A DNA stretch of 64,000 bases from DATHAP01 sp963762865 (GCA_963762865.1 CAVXNC010000024.1:1-64000); one strand, 5' to 3'; counted from the stretch's first letter, positions 48,372 to 58,237 are shown. The notes: generated by a model from the letters alone, not told the origin. Numbers and translations are program-made.

Positions 48372-50561
48372 CTAGTCGAAGGGGACGGTTTCGAGTTCCC
48401 TGGCTTCGTCTGGCTCCTCGAACTGGGCCTCGTGTTCGCGTTGACTGATCTGGGCCGGCCACCAGATGTGCCGGCCCAGGTCGAGGTTGAGTCCGGTGAC
48501 CAGGATCGAGCGGACGATGATCGTGTCGAGCAACACACCGAACGCGACAACGAAGCCGATCTGCAGCGTGAACGTCAGGGGCAGCGTGGCCAGGGTTCCG
48601 AACGTGCCGGCGAGTACGAGGCCGGCGGACGTGATCACACCACCCGTCGCCGCCAGTCCGATGAGGGCGCCCCGTCGGCTGCCCCCGCGTCGTGCCTCTT
48701 CGCGGACGCGTGTCATCAGGAAGATGTTGTAGTCGATGCCGAGAGCTACGAGGAAGACGAACGCGAACAGTGGAAGCCCGGTGTCTGCGCGGTCGATATC
48801 GAAGAGGTACTGGAAGGCGAGCGCACTGAAGCCGAGCGCCGCGGCGAACGACAGAACCACTGTGCCGATCAGCAGCAGCGGAGCCACGATCGCCCGCAGC
48901 AGTACGACGAGGATCAGGAACACCATGACCAGCACGAGCGGGATCACGATGGTGTTGTCATGCCGGTTCGCTTCCTGGACGTCCCGGTTGACCGCGGCAT
49001 TGCCGCCGACCAAGGCATCAGCGTTCGGAATCTCGTGGACCGCGTCCCGGACCCGGTCGACCGTGGCATAGGCCTGGTCGCTGAACGACCCGCTTGTGAT
49101 CCCGGCCAGGATCAGCGCGGTGTCGTCCTGTTCGCCGGCCACCATTACGGCGTCGGGGTTCACGCCCTCGACAGCCGTGACCGTCTCGACCAACCGGTCA
49201 GCCGCATCGGGGTTGGCGACGATCTGAAGGTTGTTGTCACCGGCGGACGCGAAGTGCTCCGCGATGACCGCCTCGCCCTGAACCGAGTCAGGAGTTCCGA
49301 CGAACTGCTCGTCGCTGCTAAGCCCCTTGGCGTCGAGTGTCATGATGCCAAGGGCCATCGCCGCGAGTATGAGGGACGTGCTGACCCAGATCATGCGTGG
49401 CCGGTGGCTGATCGCCCAGCCAGCACGAGCCCAGAAACCGGTCGAGGTGGGCTCGTGGCTACCTTCGGTCGGCTTGACCGGCCAGAAGATCCAGCGGTCC
49501 ATGATCACCAGCAGCGCCGGCAGCAGGCTGACCATCGCCAGCAGGACGACTCCCACTCCGACTGCGAGCACGGGACCCATGCTCTGCGTGGAGTTCATCT
49601 CGGCCACGACGAGGCAGAGCATGCCGACGATGACGGTTGATCCACTGGCGATGATCGCGGGGCCGGCGCGGTGCAGCGCCTCCGCCATCGCCTCATGCCG
49701 GTCGTGGTGGCGACGCAGCTCTTCCCGGTAGCGGGCGACCAGCAACAGCGCATAGTCGGTGCCGGCGCCCAGCACAAGGACACTGAGAATGCTGCGCGTC
49801 TGGGCATTGACAATGAGGTCGCCGTACTTCGCCAGCAGATAGATGACCCCCTGCGCGCTGAACAGGGCGAAGACGACACAGATGACGGGGAAGATCCACA
49901 GGATCGGGCTGCGGTAGGTGAGCAGCAAGATGACGATCACCACGCCGAGCGCGGTGAGCAGCAGAGCACCGTCGACGCTCTCGAAGGCTGCAGCCTGGTC
50001 GGCGGCGAGGCCGGCATACCCGGCCATGTGCGTGGTCATCCCATTGGCATCCCTCTCGGCGACGCCACGCATGTGCTCGGCAAGGTCCGGCATGGCCAGC
50101 CAGCCGTCCTTGCCGGCGTCAATCGGTACGACGACCTGCATGGCCTTGCCGTCTGTGGATGCCTCCGGCGCGATGAACTGGACCTGGCCGTCGATGGAGA
50201 TCTCGGTCTGGGCCTCGACAACGCTGTCGTCGCCGACCACCTCGCCGACAGTTCGCCCGTTCATGTCCTCGTACTCGGCCGTATCCGCTTGGACGGCCGC
50301 TATGTCTTCCGCGGTGATGCCACGATCGCGCTCGTAGACCATGACCGCATCGAGCGTCGTGTCCGACCTGAATGCGGTGATCTCCTCCAGCGCCTGCGTC
50401 GACTCGGCGCTTCCCGGCAACCAGTTGACAGTCTCGTTGTCCTCGACATCTGCCAGCCTGGCCCCGAAGCCGCCGAGCACGACGGTCACACCGATCCAGA
50501 AGGCGAGAACGACCCACTTGAACCGGCGGTCGCAGACGGCCCCCGCAACACCTCTGGTCAT
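48372..50561 (-). CDS. MMPL/RND-family transporter
   Basis: A 729-residue transporter with two MMPL repeats: helix at about 15-35, extracytoplasmic domain, then a helix bundle at about 185-345. This is repeated with a helix near 385, an extracytoplasmic domain, and a bundle at about 530-690. Membrane signatures are TDYALLLVARYREELRR (the TM4 Asp-Tyr pair) and GIDYNIFLMTRVREEARRG. MMPL proteins export lipids, siderophores or drugs. The start is ATG 50559-50561. No TetR regulator or MmpS partner is adjacent. Confidence 0.9.
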   Translation of the reverse strand: MTRGVAGAVCDRRFKWVVLAFWIGVTVVLGGFGARLADVEDNETVNWLPGSAESTQALEEITAFRSDTTLDAVMVYERDRGITAEDIAAVQADTAEYEDMNGRTVGEVVGDDSVVEAQTEISIDGQVQFIAPEASTDGKAMQVVVPIDAGKDGWLAMPDLAEHMRGVAERDANGMTTHMAGYAGLAADQAAAFESVDGALLLTALGVVIVILLLTYRSPILWIFPVICVVFALFSAQGVIYLLAKYGDLIVNAQTRSILSVLVLGAGTDYALLLVARYREELRRHHDRHEAMAEALHRAGPAIIASGSTVIVGMLCLVVAEMNSTQSMGPVLAVGVGVVLLAMVSLLPALLVIMDRWIFWPVKPTEGSHEPTSTGFWARAGWAISHRPRMIWVSTSLILAAMALGIMTLDAKGLSSDEQFVGTPDSVQGEAVIAEHFASAGDNNLQIVANPDAADRLVETVTAVEGVNPDAVMVAGEQDDTALILAGITSGSFSDQAYATVDRVRDAVHEIPNADALVGGNAAVNRDVQEANRHDNTIVIPLVLVMVFLILVVLLRAIVAPLLLIGTVVLSFAAALGFSALAFQYLFDIDRADTGLPLFAFVFLVALGIDYNIFLMTRVREEARRGGSRRGALIGLAATGGVITSAGLVLAGTFGTLATLPLTFTLQIGFVVAFGVLLDTIIVRSILVTGLNLDLGRHIWWPAQISQREHEAQFEEPDEARELETVPFD

Positions 50562-50944
50562 GGCGATGACGGCTCACGAGGCGCGAGGGAGGCCGAAGGA
50601 CATCCCTTGACGTGGTCCACCAACCATTATTTGTCCCGCGTTGTTCGGAGCGTCAAGCCCTTGAAATCACGGGAGGCGGGCATGATCGCCGATGACAGGT
50701 TAGTGGCGGCTCACGGTGACGTGGACGACGCAGCGCTGGCGACTCACCTCCGGGCTCGGCGTCGAGCTGTGTCGGCAAGTCAGATCCGGAAGCCGACAAC
50801 GCGGATGGGTTGGCTGCCCCGCCTCAATCACGGCGGTATGACGCTGGCGAGTGGACCACGACGGCGCGAGCACACCGTGGATCGGTGGGGCATGACAGAG
50901 CGTCGCTAGCCTATTCTGGGGTGGTCGGCTGATGGGGAGCAGCG
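50562..50944. other. 383-base intergenic region with possible divergent promoters
   Basis: Minus-strand TTGACG (50651-50656) and AAATAA (50627-50632), 18 bases apart, could drive the MMPL gene. TTGACG also occurs on the plus strand at 50607-50612, making an inverted pair around an AT-rich core. TATTCT at 50912-50917 is a -10 candidate for the downstream lipoprotein. A 75-codon frame at 50682-50909 has GGGAGG before its ATG but no recognisable product; I do not call it as a gene. Confidence 0.4.
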
Positions 50945-51886
50945 ATGCGTCGAGTCAGTTGGGTGGTTGCCGTCTGTGTAGTGGCTCTCGCCTGCTCCTC
51001 CTGTGGTGGAGCCGACGAGGATGCGCGGCCTCGCGATCGCGCCGTCGACCTAGGCTCCCGGACTCCTGCACGTTCCGATGCTGCCTCGCCCAGCCCCGAT
51101 GCGAGCCCGACCGTCACGTTCCCGGCGCTTAGCGCAGAGCAGATCCGACAGCATCCCGACGCCGAGTTCGCCTCCGACGACGACTTTCCCGCGACGGCAT
51201 CCGGAGTGGCCGCGCGCATCTGGTCGGTGTGTCTGGATGAGTGCACTCGAGCCACCGAACACGTTCCAAGCGAAATGCAGACGGCGCTCGAGGTGAGCAG
51301 CGACGACTTCGCGACCGGCTCGCTCTACGCCCTCGACCTGACGGGGAACGTCTCCCATGCCGTGGACGACTGGTATCTCATTGACGCCCACGGCGGTCCG
51401 ACGCTCGTCGATTCGCGAGGACATCGCCGCCTCCTGCGGTCCGGCTCGTCCGTGCCCGTCACCGACATTGCTGGACCACTGGTCTACAGCAGCGGCGGGG
51501 TGGCATATATCGACATGCAGGCCAAGAAGCTGCACGCCATCGAGGGCGAGGGCGACTGGGACTGGCAGGGAGCGGCTGACACCTGGTTCTGGGGGACGGC
51601 CTGGCTCGTGCAGGGCACCTCCGTGACGCGCCAGGCGGCGTTGTGGCGCCGACCCGACGGCACGTTCGCCGTGAAGGTACTCCCGATCGGGAAGAGCAGG
51701 GGCAGCTCCGGAATGCTCCGGGCGGGTACACCCGGCACCATGGCGATTGTCGAGCACTTCGCGGAACCCCGGGTGGCGCACATCAGCATGGACTACGGCG
51801 CGACCTGGCAGATCCGGACAGTCCCGGCGGGAGTGGCCTCCGGAGGCAGCTTCCCCGCCGACTGGCCCACCTGGCCGACCGGCTGA
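50945..51886 (+). CDS. lipoprotein of unknown function
   Basis: A 313-residue lipoprotein with a signal peptide ending in ALACSSCGG; Cys17 or Cys20 is the lipidation site. An Asp/Pro/Ser-rich linker (about 22-55) is followed by a domain with WYLIDAHGGPTLVDSRGHRR, GPLVYSSGGVAYID and YGATWQIRTVPAGVASGG, which looks like a beta-propeller or exo-alpha-sialidase-type repeat protein. I cannot name the family. ATG 50945 has GGGGAG 6 bases upstream and TATTCT 27 bases upstream. Confidence 0.75.
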   Translation: MRRVSWVVAVCVVALACSSCGGADEDARPRDRAVDLGSRTPARSDAASPSPDASPTVTFPALSAEQIRQHPDAEFASDDDFPATASGVAARIWSVCLDECTRATEHVPSEMQTALEVSSDDFATGSLYALDLTGNVSHAVDDWYLIDAHGGPTLVDSRGHRRLLRSGSSVPVTDIAGPLVYSSGGVAYIDMQAKKLHAIEGEGDWDWQGAADTWFWGTAWLVQGTSVTRQAALWRRPDGTFAVKVLPIGKSRGSSGMLRAGTPGTMAIVEHFAEPRVAHISMDYGATWQIRTVPAGVASGGSFPADWPTWPTG

Positions 51887-51965
51887 TCCCCGGTAGAGGA
51901 GCGCCTGCGGTCATCCGATCCAGGCTCAAGGTTCCGCTCGTCTGCCTCGGGCGTCGTGTAGCTGC

Positions 51966-52130
51966 TCAGCGTGGTTCGCATCCGCAGTGTCCCGCGCGCT
52001 CCATGACGCTCTTGAGGTCCGACCCACCGGCGAGCAGCCGGCCAACGGCGTATGGACGCTGCATGAGCGGACCAACATCCCTGTCACTACCGCGCAGGCG
52101 GCGGGCGACCATCAGTGAGTCGAGGTACGC
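51966..52130 (-). pseudogene. probable remnant of a tyrosine recombinase (integrase) C-terminus
   Basis: A short open stretch ends in RLLAGGSDLKSVMERAGH (51987-52040), which matches the segment that follows the catalytic HxxR in actinobacterial phage integrases (typically LLAGGADLKSVMDRLGH). The HxxR arginine, the His of box II and the terminal tyrosine are missing, and the frame stops 6 codons later. There is no room for a full gene before 52154. I read this as a decayed integrase; the match is by eye to a remembered motif. Confidence 0.42.
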
Positions 52131-52153
52131 GGCTCGGCTGACCGAGACGAGCG

Positions 52154-53164
52154 TCAGACGGCGCGGCCGACGACCTGGTCGCAGAGCGCGGCCAGAGCGT
52201 CCTTGGCGGGGCACTCGGGCAGCGGCGCGAGGACCGACCGGGCGGCCTCGGCCCAGCGCCGTACCTCCTGCTGCGCCTCGGCGACGGCAGGGTGCGCTCG
52301 CAGCAGACGGAGCGCCTCCGCGTGCTCGGAGTCGGACTCCAGGTCGCTGTCGAGCAGCTCGAGCAGCCGGTCGTCCTCGGGCCGCGGCGCGCGCCGGACC
52401 AGGAGCACGGGAAGCGTAGGCACGCCCTCGCGGAGGTCGGTGCCCGGCACCTTGCCCGAGACGGTCGTCTCGGACAGGACGTCGAGCAGGTCGTCGGAGA
52501 GCTGGAAGGCCACGCCGATCCGCTCGCCGAAGTTGGTGAGCACCTCGGTCGTCGTGTCGTCGGCGCCGGAGAGCATCGCTCCGAAGCGACCCGACGTGGC
52601 GATCAGCGAGCCGGTCTTGTCTGACAGCACCGACAGGTAGTGGTCGACCGGGTCGTCGCCCTCGGCCGCCCCGACGGTCTCGCGGATCTGACCGGTGACC
52701 AGCCGCTCGAACGTCCGCGCCTGCAGGCGCACGGCCTCGGGTCCGAGGTCGGCGAGCAGGTCGGACGCGCGGGCGAAGAGGAAGTCGCCGGTGAGGATCG
52801 CGACCGTGTTGTCCCAGCGGGCGTTCGCCGACGCAGCGCCGCGGCGCACGACGGCCTCGTCCATGACGTCGTCGTGGTACAGGGTGGCGAGGTGCGTGAG
52901 CTCCACGACGACGGCCGACGGTACGACGCCCGGAGCGGCCGGGTCCCCGAACTGTGACGCGAGCAGGACCAGGAGCGGCCGGAAGCGCTTGCCCCCGGCC
53001 TCGACCAGGTGCCGCGACGCCTCGGTGACGAAGTCGACGTCGCTCTTGACGGTCTCGTGCAGCAGCGCCTCGACGGACGCCAGCCCTGACCGGACCGATG
53101 CCTCGAGCGCGGCGTCACCGACGGGTGCTGCGAAGGGGCCGGGATCCGGCTGGCTGGCGGTCAT
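52154..53164 (-). CDS. polyprenyl diphosphate synthase (menaquinone side chain)
   Basis: Trans-isoprenyl diphosphate synthase, 336 residues. It has GGKRFRP (57-63), the first aspartate motif LYHDDVMDEA (Asp98, Asp99, Asp102), GDFLFARA, and the second motif QLSDDLLD (Asp224, Asp225, Asp228). It condenses isopentenyl diphosphate into a long chain, probably for menaquinone (hepta- to nonaprenyl). Small or bulky residues five before the first motif would set length; Leu95-Tyr96 are there but I do not infer a chain length. The start is ATG 53162-53164, overlapping the nuoN stop (ATGA), so it is in the nuo operon. Confidence 0.92.
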   Translation of the reverse strand: MTASQPDPGPFAAPVGDAALEASVRSGLASVEALLHETVKSDVDFVTEASRHLVEAGGKRFRPLLVLLASQFGDPAAPGVVPSAVVVELTHLATLYHDDVMDEAVVRRGAASANARWDNTVAILTGDFLFARASDLLADLGPEAVRLQARTFERLVTGQIRETVGAAEGDDPVDHYLSVLSDKTGSLIATSGRFGAMLSGADDTTTEVLTNFGERIGVAFQLSDDLLDVLSETTVSGKVPGTDLREGVPTLPVLLVRRAPRPEDDRLLELLDSDLESDSEHAEALRLLRAHPAVAEAQQEVRRWAEAARSVLAPLPECPAKDALAALCDQVVGRAV

Positions 53165-54759
53165 CGGACGAACACAGCCGCCTGCTCGGCAAGGTCGAGC
53201 ACCTGGCTCGGGTACACGCCGAGCAGGAGCGTCACGCCGGCGCCGAGGGTGATGGCGACTGTGGTCAACGGGCTCGGTACGACGACCGAGGGACCCTCGG
53301 GCGCGGGTGCACTGAAGTACATCAGCACCACGACGCGGAAGTAGAAGAACGCAGCGACGGCGCTCATCAGCACGCCCACGATCACGAGCGGCTGCGCGCC
53401 TGCGTCCCACGCGGCACTGAAGACCGCGAACTTCCCGGTGAAGCCGCTGGTGAGCGGGATGCCAGCGAAAGCAGCCAGGAAGAAGGTGAACACCAGGGCG
53501 GTCAGCGGTGAGCGCTTGGCCAGGCCTGCCCACTGGGACAGGTGCGTCGCCTCGCCCGCCGCGTCGCGGACCAGGGTCACGACGGCGAACGCGCCGATCG
53601 TCGCGAAGCCGTAGGCGACCAGGTAGAAGAGCACGCTGGAGACGCCGAGCAGGTGCCCGTCGGGGTCGACCGCGTCGGTGGCCACCAGGCCGGTCAGCAC
53701 GAAGCCGGCGTGCGCGATCGAGGAGTAGGCGAGCATCCGCTTGACGTCGGTCTGGGTGATCGCGACGAGCGACCCCACGACCATCGTGAGGATCGCGACG
53801 CCCCACATGACCGGCTCCCAGTCCCAGGCGAGCCCGCCGACGCCGACGTAGAAGACGCGCAGCAACGCACCGAAGGCTGCCACCTTGGTGCACGCCGCCA
53901 TGAAGCCGGTGATCGGCGTGGGAGCGCCCTGGTAGACGTCCGGCGTCCAGGAGTGGAAGGGCACCGCGCTCACCTTGAAGAGCAGCCCGACCGCGAGCAG
54001 TGCCGTGCCGGTGAGGAGCAGTGCCTCGTCGCCGGAGTTGGAGCTGACCGCCTCTGCGATGCCGCCCAGCTCGACCGTGCCGGAGTAGCCGTAGAGCAGT
54101 GCCACGCCGTAGAGGAAGAAGGCCGAGGAGAAGGCACCGAGCAGGAAGTACTTGAGCGAGGCCTCCTGGCTGAGCAGCCGCCGGCGGCGCGCCAGCCCGC
54201 AGAGCAGGTAGAGCGGCAGCGACAGCACCTCGAGCGCCACGAACATCGTGAGCAGGTCGTTCGACGCCGGGAAGAGCAGCATCCCGCCGACCGCGAACAT
54301 CAGCAGCGGGAAGACCTCGGTCTGGGTGACGCCGGTCTCGGTGAGCATCCGCTCGTGCCGCGAGCCGGGCATGGACGAGCCGGCTGGGGCGAAGACGCCG
54401 CCGTCGTCGGTGGCGCGTTCGGCAGAGGCGAGCACGCCTGGGATCGCGAGCAGCAGGATCGTGCCCTGCAGGAAGAGCGTCGGCCCGTCGATCGCCACCG
54501 ACCCGGAGGCGACGATCTGGTTCTCTCCGGCCAGCGTGACGACGGAGATGAAGGCAGCGATCAGCCCGGCGAGCGAGAGGCCCAGCTGGGTCTCGTGCCG
54601 CCAGGTGCGGCCCATGAACGCCTCGAGGAGCACGCCGACCATGGCGACCCCGAAGACGATGAGCATCGGCATCAGCAGCCGGTACTCCACGTGTGGTGTC
54701 TCGAAGGGTGCGGCCAGTGTCCGGCCGGCAGTGCTCGAGGCGAGCGTCGCGCCGATCAC
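53161..54759 (-). CDS. nuoN: complex I subunit NuoN, main operon
   Basis: NuoN, 532 residues, about 14 helices. Glu177 (FVALEVLSLPLYLL) and Lys262 (LFKVSAVPFHSWTPDVYQGAP) are intact; a 35-residue loop with SMPGSRHERMLTETG sits before helix 5. The start is GTG 54757-54759, overlapping the nuoM stop (GTGA). It is the last complex I gene of the operon and is coupled to the prenyl synthase. Confidence 0.94.
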   Translation of the reverse strand: MIGATLASSTAGRTLAAPFETPHVEYRLLMPMLIVFGVAMVGVLLEAFMGRTWRHETQLGLSLAGLIAAFISVVTLAGENQIVASGSVAIDGPTLFLQGTILLLAIPGVLASAERATDDGGVFAPAGSSMPGSRHERMLTETGVTQTEVFPLLMFAVGGMLLFPASNDLLTMFVALEVLSLPLYLLCGLARRRRLLSQEASLKYFLLGAFSSAFFLYGVALLYGYSGTVELGGIAEAVSSNSGDEALLLTGTALLAVGLLFKVSAVPFHSWTPDVYQGAPTPITGFMAACTKVAAFGALLRVFYVGVGGLAWDWEPVMWGVAILTMVVGSLVAITQTDVKRMLAYSSIAHAGFVLTGLVATDAVDPDGHLLGVSSVLFYLVAYGFATIGAFAVVTLVRDAAGEATHLSQWAGLAKRSPLTALVFTFFLAAFAGIPLTSGFTGKFAVFSAAWDAGAQPLVIVGVLMSAVAAFFYFRVVVLMYFSAPAPEGPSVVVPSPLTTVAITLGAGVTLLLGVYPSQVLDLAEQAAVFVR

Positions 54760-56288
54760 CTCCCGCTCCCTTCGGCGGCTGGCACCCGCGGCTCGGGGTC
54801 GCTGACCCCGACCTGCTGCATGGTGCGGTCGACGGCCGGGTTGATGACGTCCAGCAGCGGCTTCGGGAAGAAGCCGAGTGCGATGATCACGGCGATCAGG
54901 GGTGCCACGACCCACGCCTCGCGGGTGGTCAGGTCGGCGAACCTGGACGTGTGCTCCGTCGGCTCACCGGTCATGGTGCGCTGGTACATCAGCAGGATGT
55001 ACAGCGAGGCCAGGATGATGCCGCCGGTCGCGATGACCGCCGCCTCCTCGTAGCGCGAGAAGGTGCCGACCAGCACCAGGAACTCACTGACGAACGACGA
55101 CAGGCCGGGCAGCGCCAGCGACGACAGGCCCGCCACCAGGAAGGTCCCGGCCAGCATCGGGGCGACGCGCTGCACGCCGCCGTAGTCGGCGATCAGCCGC
55201 GAGCCGCGGCGGCTGATCAGGAACCCGGCGATCAGGAAGAGCGCCGCGGTCGAGAAGCCGTGGTTGACCATGTAGAGCGTCGCCCCGGACTGGCCTTGCG
55301 AGGTCATCGCGAAGATTCCGAGCACGATGAACCCGAAGTGCGAGACCGACGTGTAGGCGATCAGACGCTTCATGTCGGTCTGCCCGATGGCCAGCAGAGC
55401 GCCGTAGAGGATCCCGATCACGGCCAGCGTGATGACCACCGGTGTCGCCCACTGCGACGCGTCGGGGAAGAGCGGCAGGCAGAAGCGGATCATGCCGAAG
55501 GTGCCGACCTTGTCCAGCACGCCGACGAGCATCACGGCGCCACCGGGCGGGGACTCGGCGGCCGCGTCGGGCAGCCAGGTGTGCACCGGCCACAACGGGG
55601 CCTTGATCGCGAAGGCGATGAAGAAGCCGGCGAAGAGCAGCCGCTCGGTGCTGGTGCCCATCTCGGTGCCCAGCAGGTTGGTGAACAGGAACGCCTGCTC
55701 GCCACCGTCGGAGACGACGAAGAGACCGATCACCGCGGCCAGCATCAGCAGCCCGCCGAGCAGGCTGTAGAGCAGGAACTTCACCGCGGCGTAGGAGCGC
55801 TGCGGCCCACCGTAGGCGCCGATGATGAAGTACATCGGGACGAGCATCGCCTCGAAGAGGACATAGAACAGGAAGACATCGGTGGCGGCGAAGACACCGA
55901 CCATGAAGGTCTCGAGGAGGAGCAGCAGGGCGAAGTAGCCCTTGACGCTGCGCCGAGACGCGTCGACGTCGTGCCACGAGGCGAGGATGCATACGGGCGT
56001 CAGCACGGTGGCCATCGCGATCAGGACCAGCGCGATGCCGTCGACGCCCAGTGAGTAGCTCACCCCGAACTGCGGGATCCACTCGTGCAGCTCCTCGAAC
56101 TGGAACTGCTTCGAGCTCTCGCTGTCGAACTTCAGCGCCATGGCGATGGTCACCGCGAGCGTCACCAGCGAGAAGCCGAGGGCAACCTGCTTGGCCAGGT
56201 GCTCGAGACGTGCCGGCAGGGCCGCGACCACCACCGCGCCGACGAGCGGCACGAGGGCGAGAGTCGTGAGCCATGGGTAGTCAGTCAC
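54756..56288 (-). CDS. nuoM: complex I subunit NuoM, main operon
   Basis: NuoM, 510 residues, about 14 helices. Glu146 (FEAMLVPMYFIIG) and Lys229 (IKAPLWPVHTWLPDA) are intact, as is MKRLIAYTSVSHFGF. The start is GTG 56286-56288, one base after the nuoL stop (56290-56292). It is a pump module of the NADH-dependent complex. Confidence 0.95.
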   Translation of the reverse strand: MTDYPWLTTLALVPLVGAVVVAALPARLEHLAKQVALGFSLVTLAVTIAMALKFDSESSKQFQFEELHEWIPQFGVSYSLGVDGIALVLIAMATVLTPVCILASWHDVDASRRSVKGYFALLLLLETFMVGVFAATDVFLFYVLFEAMLVPMYFIIGAYGGPQRSYAAVKFLLYSLLGGLLMLAAVIGLFVVSDGGEQAFLFTNLLGTEMGTSTERLLFAGFFIAFAIKAPLWPVHTWLPDAAAESPPGGAVMLVGVLDKVGTFGMIRFCLPLFPDASQWATPVVITLAVIGILYGALLAIGQTDMKRLIAYTSVSHFGFIVLGIFAMTSQGQSGATLYMVNHGFSTAALFLIAGFLISRRGSRLIADYGGVQRVAPMLAGTFLVAGLSSLALPGLSSFVSEFLVLVGTFSRYEEAAVIATGGIILASLYILLMYQRTMTGEPTEHTSRFADLTTREAWVVAPLIAVIIALGFFPKPLLDVINPAVDRTMQQVGVSDPEPRVPAAEGSGR

Positions 56289-56289
56289 G

Positions 56290-58227
56290 TCAGAGCCTCA
56301 CCAGGAGCATGGCGCCGACCAGGACGGCGGCGCCCGCGAGCATCGACAGGGCGTAGGAGCGGACGAAGCCGGTCTGCAGCCGACGGACCCGGCCGGACGT
56401 ACCGCCGATCAGGGCCGCCAGGCCGTTGACGGCACCGTCGATGCCACGGTTGTCGAAGAAGACCAGGAACCGGGTGAGGTACTGCCCGGGTCGCATCAGC
56501 AGCGACTCGTTGATCGTGTCCTGGTAGAGGTCCTGGCGGGCCGCCTGCGTCAGCAGGGACCCGCGCGGCTGGACCGTGGCGACCGCCCTGGCGGCGTACG
56601 TCATCCAGGCGAAACCTGCACCGGCGAACACAAGGACGAGGGTCAGCGTGGTGAGCAGCCACACGGCGACGACGGGTTCCTCCTCGCCGTGCGCACCGAC
56701 GACCGGTTCCAGCCAGGAGGTGATGGCGCCGGTCGGGCCGAGGATCACGCCCAGCAGGGCCGACCCGATGGCGAGGACCATCAGCGGGATGGTCATCACG
56801 AGCGGCGACTCGTGCGGGTGCACGTCGTCGGTCCAGCGACGCTTGCCGTGGAACGTCATGGCGAACAGCCGGGTCATGTAGAAGGCGGTGACGCCGGCGC
56901 CGAGCAGCGCAGCGAGGCCGAAGACCCAGGGCCGCCAGCCCTCGCCGACGAACGCCGCCTCGATGATGTAGTCCTTGCTCCAGAACCCGGACAGCCCCGG
57001 GAACCCGATGATGGCCAGCCAAGCGAGCCCGAAGGTGACCCAGGTGACCTTCATGACGATCGACAGCCCGCCGAAGCGGCGCATGTCGACCTGGTCGTTC
57101 ATCCCGTGCATCACCGAGCCGGCACCGAGGAACAGCCCGGCCTTGAAGAAGCCGTGCGTGAGCAGGTGGAAGATGGCGAAGGCGTAGCCGACCGGGCCCA
57201 GACCCGCGGCCAGCATCATGTAGCCGATCTGGCTCATGGTCGACGCGGCCAGCGCCTTCTTGATGTCGTCCTTGGCGCAGCCGACGATCGCCCCGAAGAG
57301 CAGCGTGATGGCGCCCACGATCACGACGACCAGTTGGGCGTCCGGGGCGGCGTCGAAGATCGCGTGGCTGCGGACGACCAGGTAGACGCCCGCGGTCACC
57401 ATCGTTGCCGCGTGGATCAGTGCCGACACCGGCGTCGGGCCGGCCATCGCGTCGCCGAGCCAGGACTGCAGCGGGAACTGCGCCGACTTGCCGCAGGCGC
57501 CGAGCAGGAGCATGAGGCCGATGACGGTGAGCACGCCCTCGCTCGCGCCGTCGGCGCGGCCGAACACCTGGGAGAAGCTCACCCCGCCGAACTGCACGAA
57601 CATGATCATGATCGCGACGGACAGGCCGAAGTCCCCGACCCGGTTCGCCACGAAGGCCTTCTTCGCTGCAGCCGCGTAGGCGGAGTTGTAGCTCCAGAAC
57701 CCGATGAGCAGGTACGACGCCAAGCCGACGCCCTCCCAGCCCACGTAGAGCACGAGGTAGTTGTCGGCGAGGACGAGCAGCAGCATCGCCGCCACGAAGA
57801 GGTTCAGGTAGGCGAAGAAGCGTCGCCGGTCCCTGTCGTGCTCCATGTAGCCGATCGAGTAGACGTGGATCAGCGCGCCCACGAACGTGATGAGCAGCAC
57901 GAAGCACATCGACAGCGGGTCGAGCAGCATGCCCACGTCGACGTTGAACCCGTTGACCGGGATCCACGAGAACAGGTGCTGGTCGACCGCCCGGTCCTCC
58001 GGGTCACGGCCGAGCAGCGTGACGTACTGCAGCAGGCCGAGCACGAACGAGGCGGCGACCGTGCCGGTCCCGACCAGGTGGCCGATCGGGTCGGTGCGCC
58101 GGCCGCCGAGCAGCAGGACGGCGGCGCCGGCCAGGGGAAGGGCGATCAGCAGCCAGGTGAGGCCGAAGATCCCGGAGGCGGCAGCCGCCTGACCCTGCTC
58201 CGTCGCGGCGAGGTACGTCGTGGTCAC
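56290..58227 (-). CDS. nuoL: complex I subunit NuoL, main operon
   Basis: NuoL, 645 residues, with the 16-helix layout and C-terminal lateral helix. Glu165 (VGWEGVGLASYLLIGFW) and Lys247 (CGKSAQFPLQSWLGDAMAGP) are intact; HLLTHGFFKAGLFLGAGSV is the helix 12 region. The start is GTG 58225-58227, 10 bases after nuoK. It is nearer to textbook NuoL than the paralogue at 29773-31737. Confidence 0.95.
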   Translation of the reverse strand: MTTTYLAATEQGQAAAASGIFGLTWLLIALPLAGAAVLLLGGRRTDPIGHLVGTGTVAASFVLGLLQYVTLLGRDPEDRAVDQHLFSWIPVNGFNVDVGMLLDPLSMCFVLLITFVGALIHVYSIGYMEHDRDRRRFFAYLNLFVAAMLLLVLADNYLVLYVGWEGVGLASYLLIGFWSYNSAYAAAAKKAFVANRVGDFGLSVAIMIMFVQFGGVSFSQVFGRADGASEGVLTVIGLMLLLGACGKSAQFPLQSWLGDAMAGPTPVSALIHAATMVTAGVYLVVRSHAIFDAAPDAQLVVVIVGAITLLFGAIVGCAKDDIKKALAASTMSQIGYMMLAAGLGPVGYAFAIFHLLTHGFFKAGLFLGAGSVMHGMNDQVDMRRFGGLSIVMKVTWVTFGLAWLAIIGFPGLSGFWSKDYIIEAAFVGEGWRPWVFGLAALLGAGVTAFYMTRLFAMTFHGKRRWTDDVHPHESPLVMTIPLMVLAIGSALLGVILGPTGAITSWLEPVVGAHGEEEPVVAVWLLTTLTLVLVFAGAGFAWMTYAARAVATVQPRGSLLTQAARQDLYQDTINESLLMRPGQYLTRFLVFFDNRGIDGAVNGLAALIGGTSGRVRRLQTGFVRSYALSMLAGAAVLVGAMLLVRL

Positions 58228-58237
58228 CAGGAGTCCC

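Noticed and set aside
50682..50909. A 75-codon frame with a Shine-Dalgarno site
   Set aside because: No recognisable domain and Arg-rich composition; kept only as a note in the intergenic entry.
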